Of a DNA stretch of 64,000 nucleotides, positions 1 to 10,370 are shown in pieces. This DNA comes from Progne subis subis (taxonomy: Eukaryota; Chordata; Aves; Passeriformes; Hirundinidae). Each line of letters begins with the position of its first letter. Position 1 is the first letter of the stretch. Location of the stretch: NCBI GenBank assembly GCA_022316685.1, contig JAKJHU010000030.1, positions 12,413,360 to 12,477,359 on the forward strand, in the 5' to 3' direction. The translations under genes were made by a program, and so were the position numbers. The notes beneath the pieces were generated by a model. It was not told the origin of the DNA and did no database searches. It saw nothing but the letters and a program-made list of their open reading frames with translations.

Positions 1-1949
1 CCCTTCATTCTGCACGCTTGCACAGAGGTAGATTTTAGTGCCAATTTTAGGGTCGGCTTGGCCTGAGTCTCAGCTGCAGCATTCAAACATGTTAAAATCC
101 AAAATGCATATGCCTTAAAAATGACAGTTGGGTCTTCAAAACTAAAATGGCTACAGATTTAATCCAAAGCTGGCATCCCTCTGTAAGTATTAGAGGCATG
201 TTTTATTAACTTTCAGGCTTCTTTTTATAATGATTAAGTATACCTTGTTCACAGCTAGTACCTTTTTAGGCAGCATAAAAGAATAGTTCTATTTGCAATC
301 AATTCTAATATATTCACAACTTAATTGAATTATTCCCTCTCTGCCACCACCCATAGCTGAGGAAATATGTTCGGCCCCATCGATCACACAGGTGTAAACA
401 CTGCAATGCTGTGTGGGCAATTATCCAAAGGAGAAACACTGTCCAGCCAAGTGCTCCTACCATTTTAACTCCTTGATCCAACACACAGCAGTCTGTCTTC
501 CCCCATCCCCCCTTTCTTCATTTTTTCTCTTCTGATGTTCAGACCATGTCAATCAGCACATGGATTAGAAAGCTGTTTGGGATTCCTGGTTCTCCATTAT
601 CCCAAGGAGCCCCGGCAGGCTGCAGAAGCTCTGCAGTGACTAATCAGCCATGCCATACATTCCTTCCTACAGCTTAAGCATTTCCCCATGTCACTACACT
701 GCAGAGATTATAAACTAGGCTGGGAAATATTTTCACTAACAATTTTAGTATAAACTATTTTTTTTTTTTGAAACTAACATCTTCATCACCACTGACTGAA
801 GAGAGGTCTAAAATCTAAAAAGACTGTTTAGATCAGCAGATATGTCTAGATGCAGTGATTAACACTTTATCTAGCTATATGTCACCTGTCATGTAGACAA
901 TATGCTTTTTTACAGGATACAATCACCATTCCCATTTCATAGATGGAAAACCTGAACCACAAATGACTGGTGGCTTCCCCTGCAGCTAGAGGGACTTTGG
1001 GAATGCTAAACCACAGCATCCTGACCTTACTTCTGCATATCTGGTGATGCAGCATTCACTGAAATCCAGCTGCACGTTATGGCTATTAAAATTCAGATGG
1101 AAATACAGGAACAGAACCCAAGCCAAATACAACAGGTTTAACTCAAATCAAATGCAATGGGTTTAACCCAGCAGCACATATTTTAACAGTGCCACACATA
1201 ATCCATCTTTTGGAAGATGCTGGAGCTTGTCTTTGGCAGGGATTATCAGCACATTCCACTGTAGATGTCAGATGTGACTAGAGCTGCTTTTTACTTCCTG
1301 AGCCAAAAAATTGTGATGGCACTTAACCAGCTATGTCCAGGGCTCCCTCTCTGAATCTGCAAGCCCATGAATGCACACTGCATCTTCCAGAAGTTTCTGT
1401 ACTACATATGAAATACTACAACAAAGACAGGCAGTAAAATCTTTAACACAAGAGAAAATGGAGAAGTGTTTCCCGGTTTTCCAGTATATTCACTTTCAGC
1501 TATTAGCCAATTGGCCATTTTTCCATGTGTGAATTCTTAATACAGATGGCTGTGAACTACTGGCTGGAGACCCTGAGAAGAAACCCCACTCGGTCACAAG
1601 GAGTGTCTCGTTGCTTGGTTTCCACTAAGGTATGTTGGCTTTTAAATAAACTGTCAAGCAAAAGTTGGCATTGAAAACACCAAGTGAGTAACTGCCTTTG
1701 TAGAAGAGCTGACAGCTCAGCTGTGTGTCAGACAGATAGCTGCCCAGGACTGGGCTGGGAAGGCTCATGCATCCTGCTTGGAAGGGTGCCGTCACTGCGA
1801 GCTGCTTGCTCCTGGATTTACGGCTGCGCAAGGCTTTGGGGTGATCTGAATGCCGGTTAACTGGCTACTGGCAGTTCATCTCCTGCTCTGCAAGTGCTGG
1901 TTCTGGAATTAGAAAGTTTGGAGGTGCAAAAACATAATTGGAAAACTTT
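1..1949. other. Unique intergenic or intronic sequence, nothing recognised
   Basis: AT-rich sequence with short T runs and no convincing exon, RNA gene or repeat family. Open frames are under 70 codons and overlap each other on both strands, as expected by chance. Confidence 0.5.
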
Positions 1950-2510
1950 TTTTTTTCCCTGTTTAAAAGGCTAATTGATTTCACAGGTGTTTAATTATCA
2001 TTTGCTGTGAGATAATACCTTGTAGTGCCATAAAAAATGGATTTAATTTTCGAGTGCTTGCAAAACCATTGCCAAAGCCAAGTTAGAGCGAAAGCTAGAT
2101 AATTATTCTATAAATCAAACACAGTGCCTCCTTTCTTTGAAATTTTTAATACTTGGCTATAATGATATCTGACGACCTTGAAACTAACATAAAAAGGATT
2201 TTCTTGCCAAGTGCTGAAAGGCAGCCATTAGAGTATTTCTTTCAGTCTAGCTTGTTACTGCAGCCGCTGCCATCATCCTGCCCTGGCTGCTGGACTCCAC
2301 AGACGCTACTGTCTGACTATAACGACAGTTTGAACAGCGACTTTGGAACGCTGGTAACGGCTGAGTATGGGTATGAGCACGAGCCCAATCTGAAAATTCT
2401 GCGTAATTCTACTAGGCCTTGCAATGGAAACGAACCCTGTAAGCATGCACCAACTAACAGTGCAGCACAACTGTTTCCTCCATTCCATGCCAGCATCTTC
2501 CTTTAGTTCA
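1950..2510. other. AT-rich block followed by a CpG-containing open segment
   Basis: The first part (about 1960-2120) is AT-rich and holds TTAATTA, an E-box CAGGTG and AATTATT-like cores. The second part (about 2150-2506) stays open on the plus strand for 117 codons if a non-ATG start is allowed, and has about ten CpGs in under 300 bases, unusual for this window. I recognise no protein in either strand. It could be a conserved regulatory element, an exon, or chance. No splice sites were convincing enough to call an exon. Confidence 0.2.
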
Positions 2511-3819
2511 TGAAGTTGGATTAACAAAGAAAAACAGGGAAGTAGATGCTTCACTTTAATGCGCTGCTAAAGAAACTTTACAGTTAAGATGTACAGTAAC
2601 CGTTAAAACTGAAAGTGTCTTTAAAGTCTTCAGTGACATCACTGTTGGATACAGCTCACTTCAATATTATGCGGAAAATCATTTGGATACACAAGCCATT
2701 AAAGTCAATGTGCATTCCAACAAGTAAAAATGCTCTAAAGATTTCTGTCTAAATATGTACACAAAATGTCCTGTAAATCTATACTGTTGCATGCAAGGCG
2801 TGCACAACACTCGGATTGCAAAATGCTATACAACTGGCTCCCAGTGTAGTGGCTAGACCACCCAGAACAAGTAGTCTTACACAGTAGCAAAAGTCATCTC
2901 ACCAACATCATTTGATATTTAAAGATAACTGCTTTTTTACCAAATGAACCAGAGTGGGTTTGTAAGTGGCATGTCAGAGGCAAACCTTGCAGAGGTGCCT
3001 CTCTAGGCAGTGTTACGCCCCAGTTACCAGCAACCTGCTAATGGCACCATGTAGCACTTCTTCTAAAACCAAACACTGGCTCCCAGGCTTTGAAGTCCTC
3101 CAAGAGTGCCTGTTTCACAGCTGCACCTCACTGTGCTGGCAGCAAGAAAACTCGCATCATGCCTGAACAAGAAAAATCCACCGAGAAGCAAACACAGTGC
3201 TCACCTGTATCTTGTGAAGAATGTAAATGCAGCCCCGCATATTGCAAATACTCTCCAGGTCGGTGGGAAAGCAGGGATACCGATGCTCGCACGCGCGGAT
3301 GCACACCCAGGAACATGCACACACAGAGCCACGTGGTAAGATTTTACCTGGCCCCACCTCCCTGCCCTGCCCTTCGAAGTGGCAAAAGCACGTGTGAACG
3401 CTCTTTATCTGAGAAGTGCCCAGCTGGCACTTACTGACCACCCAGGTGCTGAACTCTTACAAGGTATAGATAAGACCAAGCTACTAAGATGATCCAGTGG
3501 CTCAGACAGCCGCTTTCTAACAGGATTCTTCTAACAATAAATTACACCAGCACTTAGCATCATTATGGAACCTCTACTTTGCCATTTTCTGGAGATTGTA
3601 AACTCTTTTTACAATATTTTAATATAAAGAACCCCAGCTTGCTGGCAGGAGAACAAAGCAGCACCTCCACTTCATCAATGAAACCAACATGCAGCCTGAA
3701 CTTGGGCTTTATCTGCTCAGCCTTGTTCCTCAGTATTCTGCATAGAAAAATGCAGGAGTGAGTTGTAAGTAGTATCTAACTCTTGATAGTCTGCTTTGGT
3801 GTTTCAACAGGGAACTAAT
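2511..3819. other. Unique sequence, nothing recognised
   Basis: Overlapping short open frames around 3090-3440 occur on both strands and in several frames, so none stands out. No repeat family recognised. Confidence 0.45.
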
Positions 3820-4413
3820 AAATATACTGGGCTGCCTCAAAAGAAGTGTGACCAGCAGGTTATGGAGATGATTCTCCCCCTCGACTCCACGCTGGTGAGA
3901 CCTCACCTAGAGCACCATGTCCAGCTCTGGGGTCCACAACACAAGAAGGACACTGACTTGCCAGAGTGGGTCCAGAGGAGCCCACAGAGACAATCAGAGG
4001 GCTGGAGCACCTCTCCTTTGAGGAAGAGCTGAGAGTTTGCGCTGTTCAGCCTGAAGAAGGCTCCAGTGAGGCCTTATTGTGGCTTTTCAATATATAAAGG
4101 GGGCTTATACAAAAGATGAAGAGAAGACTTTTTACCACATCCTGAAGTGACAAGAATAATGCTTCTTAAATTAAAAGTGATTGGATTTACATTGGATGTA
4201 AGTAGGAATTTTTACAGTGTGAGGGTGATGAGGCACAAGAACAGATTGTCCAGAGATGCTGTGGATGCCCTGTCCCTGTCAGTGTTCAAGGCCAGGTTGG
4301 ATGGGGCCCTGAGCAACCTGCCCTAGTGGAAGTGTCCCTGCCCGTGGCAGAGAGGCTGGACTAGACAATCTTAAAATATGCCTCCCAACACAAATAATTC
4401 TGTAATTCTTTGA
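3820..4413 (+). mobile_element. CR1 LINE fragment, 3' part (end of ORF2 to 3' end)
   Basis: CR1 is the main non-LTR retrotransposon of birds; most copies are 5'-truncated, as here. Translation near 3888-3960 still gives [20 protein letters not shown], which resembles the C-terminal end of the CR1 reverse-transcriptase ORF (usual form [20 protein letters not shown]). The 'rglehls' block and the 'trkkf..vrvvrhwn' block follow at nucleotide level. The 3' end shows CTGGACTAGACAATCTT and a degenerate ATTCTGTAATTCTTTGAT, matching the CR1 terminal 8-bp repeats. The frame is broken by substitutions and small indels, so it is non-functional. Moderate divergence suggests middle age. Confidence 0.9.
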
Positions 4414-6649
4414 TACTTATTATTCTATTCTGTCCTTCACAAAGTGACTTTGTTTGGACTTCAGCCCTTTTCTAGCAGTGAAGCAGTGTCAAACACTTGT
4501 CCTAAACAGCTCCATCTACTTCCATTAACCAAACTCACATGCTGTGACAGTTCAGCAGTGAACATCTTTGGGGTAATTTCCCACTGCAAGGACAATTTTC
4601 TTATTGATTTATTGTCTAACTTAAACCAAACTAACAAAGAAACAAAAAACCTCAACAAACCAAAAAACAAACCATTACTGGAATTTCAGATATTAAAGCA
4701 TCAGCTTGGATTAAAGATCCAAACAAAGAAAAATCTATACCCCATTTCCTGAACAAAGAAACAAATTTTAGTTCATCTGCTACCCACTCTAATTTTTAGA
4801 TTACAGGACGTACCTAAAAGCCTCAGGATGCAGAGATATAAAAGAGTTATTGTGAAATCTTTCACCTGTCAACACACCTGTTGGTTCTGAAGCTAATGAC
4901 TGCTACCTAGCTGTCAAAAAATTACAAGGCCTCCAAATCTTTCTTAATTATTTTTAAAAAGCTCTTTATTAAAAACTTGAGGTTAAAAAATGCTGAAGAG
5001 GATCAGTTTTCCAGACTTTCACACTTCAGTATGTGCAGTTACCAAATGTTTTAAATAATCCAGGGGGAAAAAAGAAAGAAAAGGTTGATTACAGGCCCCA
5101 GAGGGTCAAAGAGGGATAAAATCAGTGTTCTGCACCCATTTATGTAGCAATCTGATAACTGGACCCAGCAGAGACCAGAGCACTCCATTGTAAAGAACAC
5201 CATCCTCTCCATTAAGCTGCCTGTAGGACTGGGGCTTCAGCAGGACAGTAGAGAAAGTACAACCCCCTGAAGATCGAATTAGAAGGGGTTATAGTTTCTT
5301 TCTTGCTTTGAATGTCTAGCTGAGCTCTTTACCAAACGATTTAGAATAGTCCTTATGAAGCCTATCATTTTCTATTCAGCTCCACAGATTTTCCCATTAC
5401 AGCTATCGAGCTCCTAAGTGGCTTGCTGGCATCTTTAAAAGTTATAGTCCTCCAGACGCAACATCTAAAAATGGAAAGCAAAGATGATGTGCAATGCTGT
5501 CTCTAATTATGCAGGAGTTCACTTCTATGAATGACTGGATTTGTTTCCAAAAAAACAAAGAGGGACTTTACACAGGAACTGCTGGCAGAGCCCCATGTTG
5601 TCTAGGCATGCTGACCTAAAATGTGACCATGCTCGGAGGAGAAATTAGTTCAGCAAATCCAAGGAACAACTTTGAATGAAACAGAGAAGTGATTTTTTAC
5701 TAATACAGAGTCAGCTCCAGCTTAGTCACCAGGAGCAGTACACAACATATTTAGATACTTCATTCTTTTGGCTGATTATTAATTCTTCTACTTACCTTCC
5801 TCTAGGCCCTCCAAGTATTTCCTTTCTCCTTTCTATAAATGAGACAAAGCTACCTCAAAAATAAGGATTAGGACACAAAGTGGGGAGGAGGGAACAACCC
5901 CAATTCTGTGCATTTTGGTTTTGTAGCTCTGAATTTTAGGGTAAAATCCCAGCACTGTTAACAGCCCAGGGTGGTTTCCACTGGCTGACAGCAGGTGCTG
6001 ATCTTCTGGATTTAATGAGGACTAACTTTTGCAATAAAGCAGAACAGGAGTGTGAACTCTGGAAGGGCAGGAAACAGCAATTTTTTTTTTCCTTATTGCA
6101 GCAAACAGACAGTATAAAAATAATTTTTATTTTCTAAGAGAGAGAAAAGAGAATATAGCAAGAAAAATCCACTAATAAATGTTTTTTGGTGATGTCTCCT
6201 ATGCCCATTCACAGTCTGGCTAAGATAAAGCTAAATCAAGGCCACTCCATGTGTGGTTTGAGAACCAGGACTGTGCTTCACTGAGTGGCCAGGTAAATGG
6301 AATCTGTCACTCTGCAGATCTGCTCTTCCTCTGTGCTTGCTCACTTCTGCTGACTACAGTAAAACCCAAGTTCACTCTTGTTTTTCTCATCTATAACTAG
6401 TGCACTAGTCTTCATTTCTGCATCACCAAGTGCCCTTTGGAGCCACTTTCCTCTCCTCCTCAGCCAGAGTGAGCTGCATGCCATTAAACATCAGTTTAGA
6501 ACTGCAGATGGCTTTTATCAGGTGTTTCTTACTTTCCACAGTGTTGCTGAGGAAACTCTGGTGGTCTTTAGCTGATGTTGAACCAGAGCAGGGTGTCTAT
6601 ACTACATTCAGTAAGGCTGGAAAGAGTTTTATCCTCTTTCAAAGGTACA
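4414..6649. other. Unique sequence with one A/C-rich tract
   Basis: Apart from an A/C-rich stretch at 4623-4672 (listed separately) I see no repeat family or exon. Scattered open frames of 60-100 codons overlap on both strands. Confidence 0.45.
4623..4672 (+). repeat. A/C-rich low-complexity tract
   Basis: Runs of AAAC and CAAA units without a fixed period. Similar plus-strand tracts occur at 44690, 50321 and 58940. Confidence 0.7.
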
Positions 6650-6918
6650 TGGGATAATCATTTCAAACTGAAAGAAGCTAAATACAGGTTGGATACAAGG
6701 AAGAAATTTTTCACATTGAGGGGGTACTGAGACACTAGAATAGGAGAATCTATTCCCTGGGAACAGATTGCCCAGGGGAGTTCAGGATGCCCCATCACTG
6801 AAGGGTTCAAGGTCAGATTGGTTGGGGTTTTGATCTATGGTGGCCTGTCCAAAGCAGGGTATTGGACTATATGATATTTTAAGATCCAGTCCAAACTTTT
6901 CCCTGGTTCTGTAAGTCC
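6650..6918 (+). mobile_element. CR1 LINE fragment, extreme 3' end
   Basis: The order of blocks follows CR1: a 'ggttggatacaaggaagaaat' type segment (6690-6710), a 'tgcccaggggagttcaggatgcccc' type segment (6769-6793), 'ggttcaaggtcag' (6803-6815), then TATTGGACTATATGATATTTTAAG (6861-6884) and a degenerate terminal TTCTGTAAG. It is more diverged than the 3820-4413 copy and carries an insertion around 6735-6755. The solo LTR at 6939 lies 20 bases downstream. Confidence 0.8.
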
Positions 6919-6932
6919 CCATTTGATATATA

Positions 6933-6938
6933 GGACTT
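6933..6938. repeat. Target-site duplication, left copy (GGACTT)
   Basis: Six bases GGACTT directly abut the TG end of the LTR and are repeated exactly at 7664-7669. A 6-bp duplication is typical of class-II (alpha/betaretrovirus-like, ERVK) integration. Confidence 0.85.
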
Positions 6939-7019
6939 TGTTTCTGCCCACTCAGGGACGTCAGTTGTTTCTGCCCACTCAGGGACATCAGTTGTTTCTG
7001 CTCACCCAGAGACGCCAGC
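6939..7019 (-). repeat. 27-bp unit in three tandem copies at the LTR terminus
   Basis: Three 27-bp units (6939-6965, 6966-6992, 6993-7019), each beginning TGTTTCTGC on the plus strand. Copies one and two differ at one base; copy three differs at about five. Each unit contains the LTR terminal sequence (minus strand GCAGAAACA), so the LTR end is present three times in a row. Only the outermost one abuts the target duplication. Confidence 0.95.
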
Positions 7020-7143
7020 TGTTTGGGACTCCGTGCAGGAGTTTAAATTCCCCGCATTCAGGTGGTTTTAGAGTCTTTTTGCCCTCTGCAAAGCTCTGAG
7101 CCAAACGCAGGAAAAGATGGAGTCTTCAAGGTTACGTGCTTCG

Positions 7144-7149
7144 TTTATT
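7144..7149 (-). terminator. LTR polyadenylation signal AATAAA
   Basis: TTTATT on the plus strand is AATAAA in LTR sense. It sits about 100 bases downstream of the TATA box, in the position that defines the R region. Confidence 0.7.
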
Positions 7150-7239
7150 AGTTCTTATCTTACAATTTTCTCAGTGTCCAGCAAGATGTTTGCCGCAGCT
7201 CGGACATCTGACGACTCCTCCTGAACTGAGCAGTTGTTA

Positions 7240-7248
7240 TCTTTTATA
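7240..7248 (-). promoter_or_regulatory. LTR TATA box (TATAAAAGA)
   Basis: A canonical TATA element in LTR sense. Transcription would be expected to start about 25-30 bases downstream, near 7215, and run toward lower coordinates. Whether it is active today cannot be told from sequence. Confidence 0.65.
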
Positions 7249-7663
7249 CTAATTGCTACGTATTCAATATTTACTATTTATTACCAATGTCTATCACTAT
7301 TACTAAAAAGGTCATCTTTACTTTGACCCAATCCTCACAAACTACTTTGTGCTAACGTCACTGCAGAAATGGAGTGAGGGAAGAAGAAAGAAGAAGAAGG
7401 AGACAACACCCCAAATTCTCCATCTTGCCTCCATTCACTTCAATACAAGAAATCCAAACCCACTGTTTTTCTCGCCCTGTGATATACTACCTACAATCTT
7501 TCACACTCTTGTGGCCTGCAATGCTTCCTGCAGTGCAAGAAGCCTCTCCCATGGACTGAAATCAAAGCCAGTGTCTCTCTGAGCTCTGGGCTGTGGTCCC
7601 AGACCCCCCTGTCCAGGTCTCTGATCCTCCAGGGCAACCAAAGGAATGCCCTGGACTCCAACA

Positions 7664-7669
7664 GGACTT
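7664..7669. repeat. Target-site duplication, right copy (GGACTT)
   Basis: Exact repeat of 6933-6938, immediately after the CA end of the LTR. Confidence 0.85.
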
Positions 7670-9849
7670 TTAGGCCAAACTGCTGTCTGAAAAACCCCAG
7701 AAGCACATCTGCATCCACACATACTTATTTGCACACACTTCCACACTATTTACAAAGGACTTTCATCTGGAAACCACTGATGCATGCCCTTCGCCTTCTC
7801 CTGCTTGACCCAGCCCTGACACATAAAAGAACCTCACATATGACTTTTGCAAAATTACTTTCTCAGAAAACAAGGCCCATTTTGAGAAGAAAGACAAATA
7901 ACCAACCAGACCAAAGTGAAGGAGAGCTCTTCTTAAGCATGCAAAACAAAACAATTAATCTGAAAATATTAAATGCCAAACACTAAACCAGATTATTTCA
8001 GAGCTCTGAGCACCACTGTCACTTTGCTCCTAAGCATTCCATGGACATACCTGCTGATGGTGATTGCCTGATTGCTCACATCTGCACCTCCAGTGCCTCA
8101 CCACAGTGTTAGGCATCTGAGTTATGCTGGGCCTGAGCCTACAAGCTGCAGATTGTGTTCCTCTGTCCCTACTGATGCCCGCTCCTGGCTCTCGGTGCTC
8201 AGCACTCCTCACAACCCTGTTTCCCCTTTTTAGCATTCCTGCCCCGCTGGGCAGTGTTTGCCTGAACATGCTATGTCTGTTTGCAAGCTAATAAATTATT
8301 TACACAAACTATTCAGGCATAGCAGCAAAGATATAAAACATTTATCAACAAAAGGAACAGTTTGTCATTTTAAAGTAATTATGTTTCTTTAAAGAAACCA
8401 ACAAATTCAGTTGTCTCAGAATTACTTACTAGTTTGTGCAGACTTGAAAGGACTCCCTCTCTGGCAGAGAGGCATCTCCACTCCAAATAAAGCTTTAACC
8501 ATGAGAAATTTTATACCTCAGCAAGGAAATCTAAAGCTGGTAGGTTTTGTATCCAGAACCCCAATGAGAAACACAGATCAGGTTAGGCTTATGTTGGCAC
8601 CTTCTCCTGTGATCTGCCAAATACTGAAACACTTCACATGAGCTGTAGGAGAGCAGGGAACTCCTAAGCGTATTTGCAACTCTGCTCTGGGGCCAGTATC
8701 TGAAGCATACCCACACCACACTTACACCAGGGAGCACCTCTAGCAACCCCATCCCTGGAACACCTCCTCCAACCCCACAGGGAAGTGTGCAGGGCCAGAA
8801 TGACACTTCCTGCCAAAAAAAGCCCTTTGCTCTTTCCCAGCTCCCTGCCCTGCCTTTAATAGCTCCTCCAGCCAGGAAGGTGCAAGGACAAATGGAAAGG
8901 GAAAGGCATCAGCATGCAAGTGCTCAGAGGGACCTATGATCTGGTGTGCTTTGCAGATTGCCAAGGAAAACATGACTGTCCAGACAAAAGGGTTTACGAG
9001 AGGATGCCAGCAGTGATGAGATTAGTCAGAGGAACAACAGCTCCTCAGCCAAATGCTAACAGCCAACAGATGGATGGGAAAAGTGTTGACTGTAAGAGAA
9101 GCCATGCAATGATGCAGTTCAACATGCAACTGGATTGCTTTTTTCTACAGGTGTGTTAATGCTGGTATTAATTTTAAAATATTTAATATTATTTTTGAAG
9201 TTCCAGTATTAGGCACAGAGCAGGTGAAAAGCCATCTGTAAAAGAGGCTTCTCTAGCAGAATAACTTCAACTTCCTAACTTTCAAAAACTATAATTGCAG
9301 TCCCTTGTGCTAGTGGGAGAACAGGCTGCACAGTTCCCAGCTGAGTCCGGGTTTCATGGGTTGTGTCCCCAGGGGGTACAAACAAGACCTCAAGCTCTCC
9401 CTACAAACTTCCGAGCAGCTGCTCTCCCCCAGCTGCCCTTCTCAGACTCCAGATGGGCTGTAACACAGGCATTTTCCTGCAGCAGTGCCTCAAATCATGT
9501 GTTAGATGTGTCAGCAATTTTTGCCAACATTGGAAGCTAAAAAGGTGCAGACCTGGAGCAAGGTTCTGGAGCATCCTAATGTAGCACAGACATCTTTTAC
9601 ATACCGTTTAAGCAACTATAAAATGCAGTAAACCAAAATACAATGCCTGCCACCTGAAACAAGATTTTTTACCTTAGAAAGGAACAATTCTGCATAGGAT
9701 TAGAGGGTCATTGTGGACAAACAGCTTAAGGCTGTTACAGAAGAGCAAATGAATCCTTAGACACATCGACCATGTACACACAGAGGAGAAATTGTCCCTT
9801 TGTACCTGCAATCAGTGAGGCAGACACCAGAAAATACGCTGTGCTAACA
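7670..9849. other. Unique sequence, possibly old repeat debris at its end
   Basis: No exon or RNA gene recognised. The last 150 bases (about 9690-9849) may belong to the old CR1 that follows, but the match is too weak to draw a boundary. Confidence 0.4.
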
Positions 9850-10370
9850 TCTCCACATTTTAAAAAGATGGTGAATAACTGAAGACAGAGAAAAGGGACA
9901 GAGAAGTTATTTAAAGGACTGTAGTAAATACCCTTCTGAGAGAGACTGAAAGACCTCAGCTTGTTCAGCTTATCAGTGAGAAGAGGAAGAAGTGGCTTGA
10001 TTACAGCATATAAGTGGCTCTACAGGGAGAAAAATAAAAGGAAGCAAGAGTTCTTCAACCTGCTGAAAAAGGGCGTAACAAGATTCAAGAAGTGGAAGTT
10101 AAAAGTGAAACAAACATCAATAGAAATCTGTAGTAATGCCCGGCACTGAAGGTATTTTAAGCACTGACCAAACTGCCAGGAGAGATGGTGGCTCCTCCAT
10201 TAAGTGATCTCTTGAAATCAGACAGAAGTGCCTGGCCAGAGGACACACTGTCACTCATCCCGCTTTACTGGATGCAGCACGGGGTAAAGCAGGTGACACA
10301 GAACAGGCTGCGCAGGAGATCAGACAGACTAATCTCCTGGTCCATCTGGCCTTCCATTTTCTGTAAAAGC
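9850..10370 (+). mobile_element. Old, strongly diverged CR1-type LINE relic
   Basis: The blocks follow the older CR1/L3-like consensus shared by birds, turtles and crocodiles: 'ttaaaggactg' (9911), 'gagagactgaaagacctcagcttgtt' (9940-9965), 'cttgattacagcatataag' (9996-10014), 'ggcgtaacaagattcaa' (10072-10088), 'ctggaagttaaa'-like (10093-10102) and a 3' end with AGACTAATCTCCTGGTCCAT then CTGGCCTT (10327-10355). No terminal ATTCTATG repeat survives. It is clearly older than the other CR1 copies here and non-coding through many changes. Confidence 0.75.

Larger units (their letters stand above)
6939..7663 (-). mobile_element. Solo LTR of an endogenous retrovirus, class II (ERVK-like)
   Basis: A 725-bp element with TGTT...AACA termini, flanked by a perfect 6-bp direct repeat (GGACTT). 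Read on the minus strand it has the order expected of an LTR: a U3 of about 445 bases, a TATAAAAGA box (7248 down to 7240), AATAAA (7149 down to 7144) about 100 bases later, then U5. No internal retroviral sequence flanks it, so it is a solo LTR left by recombination between the two LTRs of a provirus. The 6-bp duplication and the LTR length fit class II elements; the family name is inferred. The intact ends and duplication suggest a fairly recent insertion. The odd feature is the tripled U5 terminus, listed separately. Confidence 0.88.
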
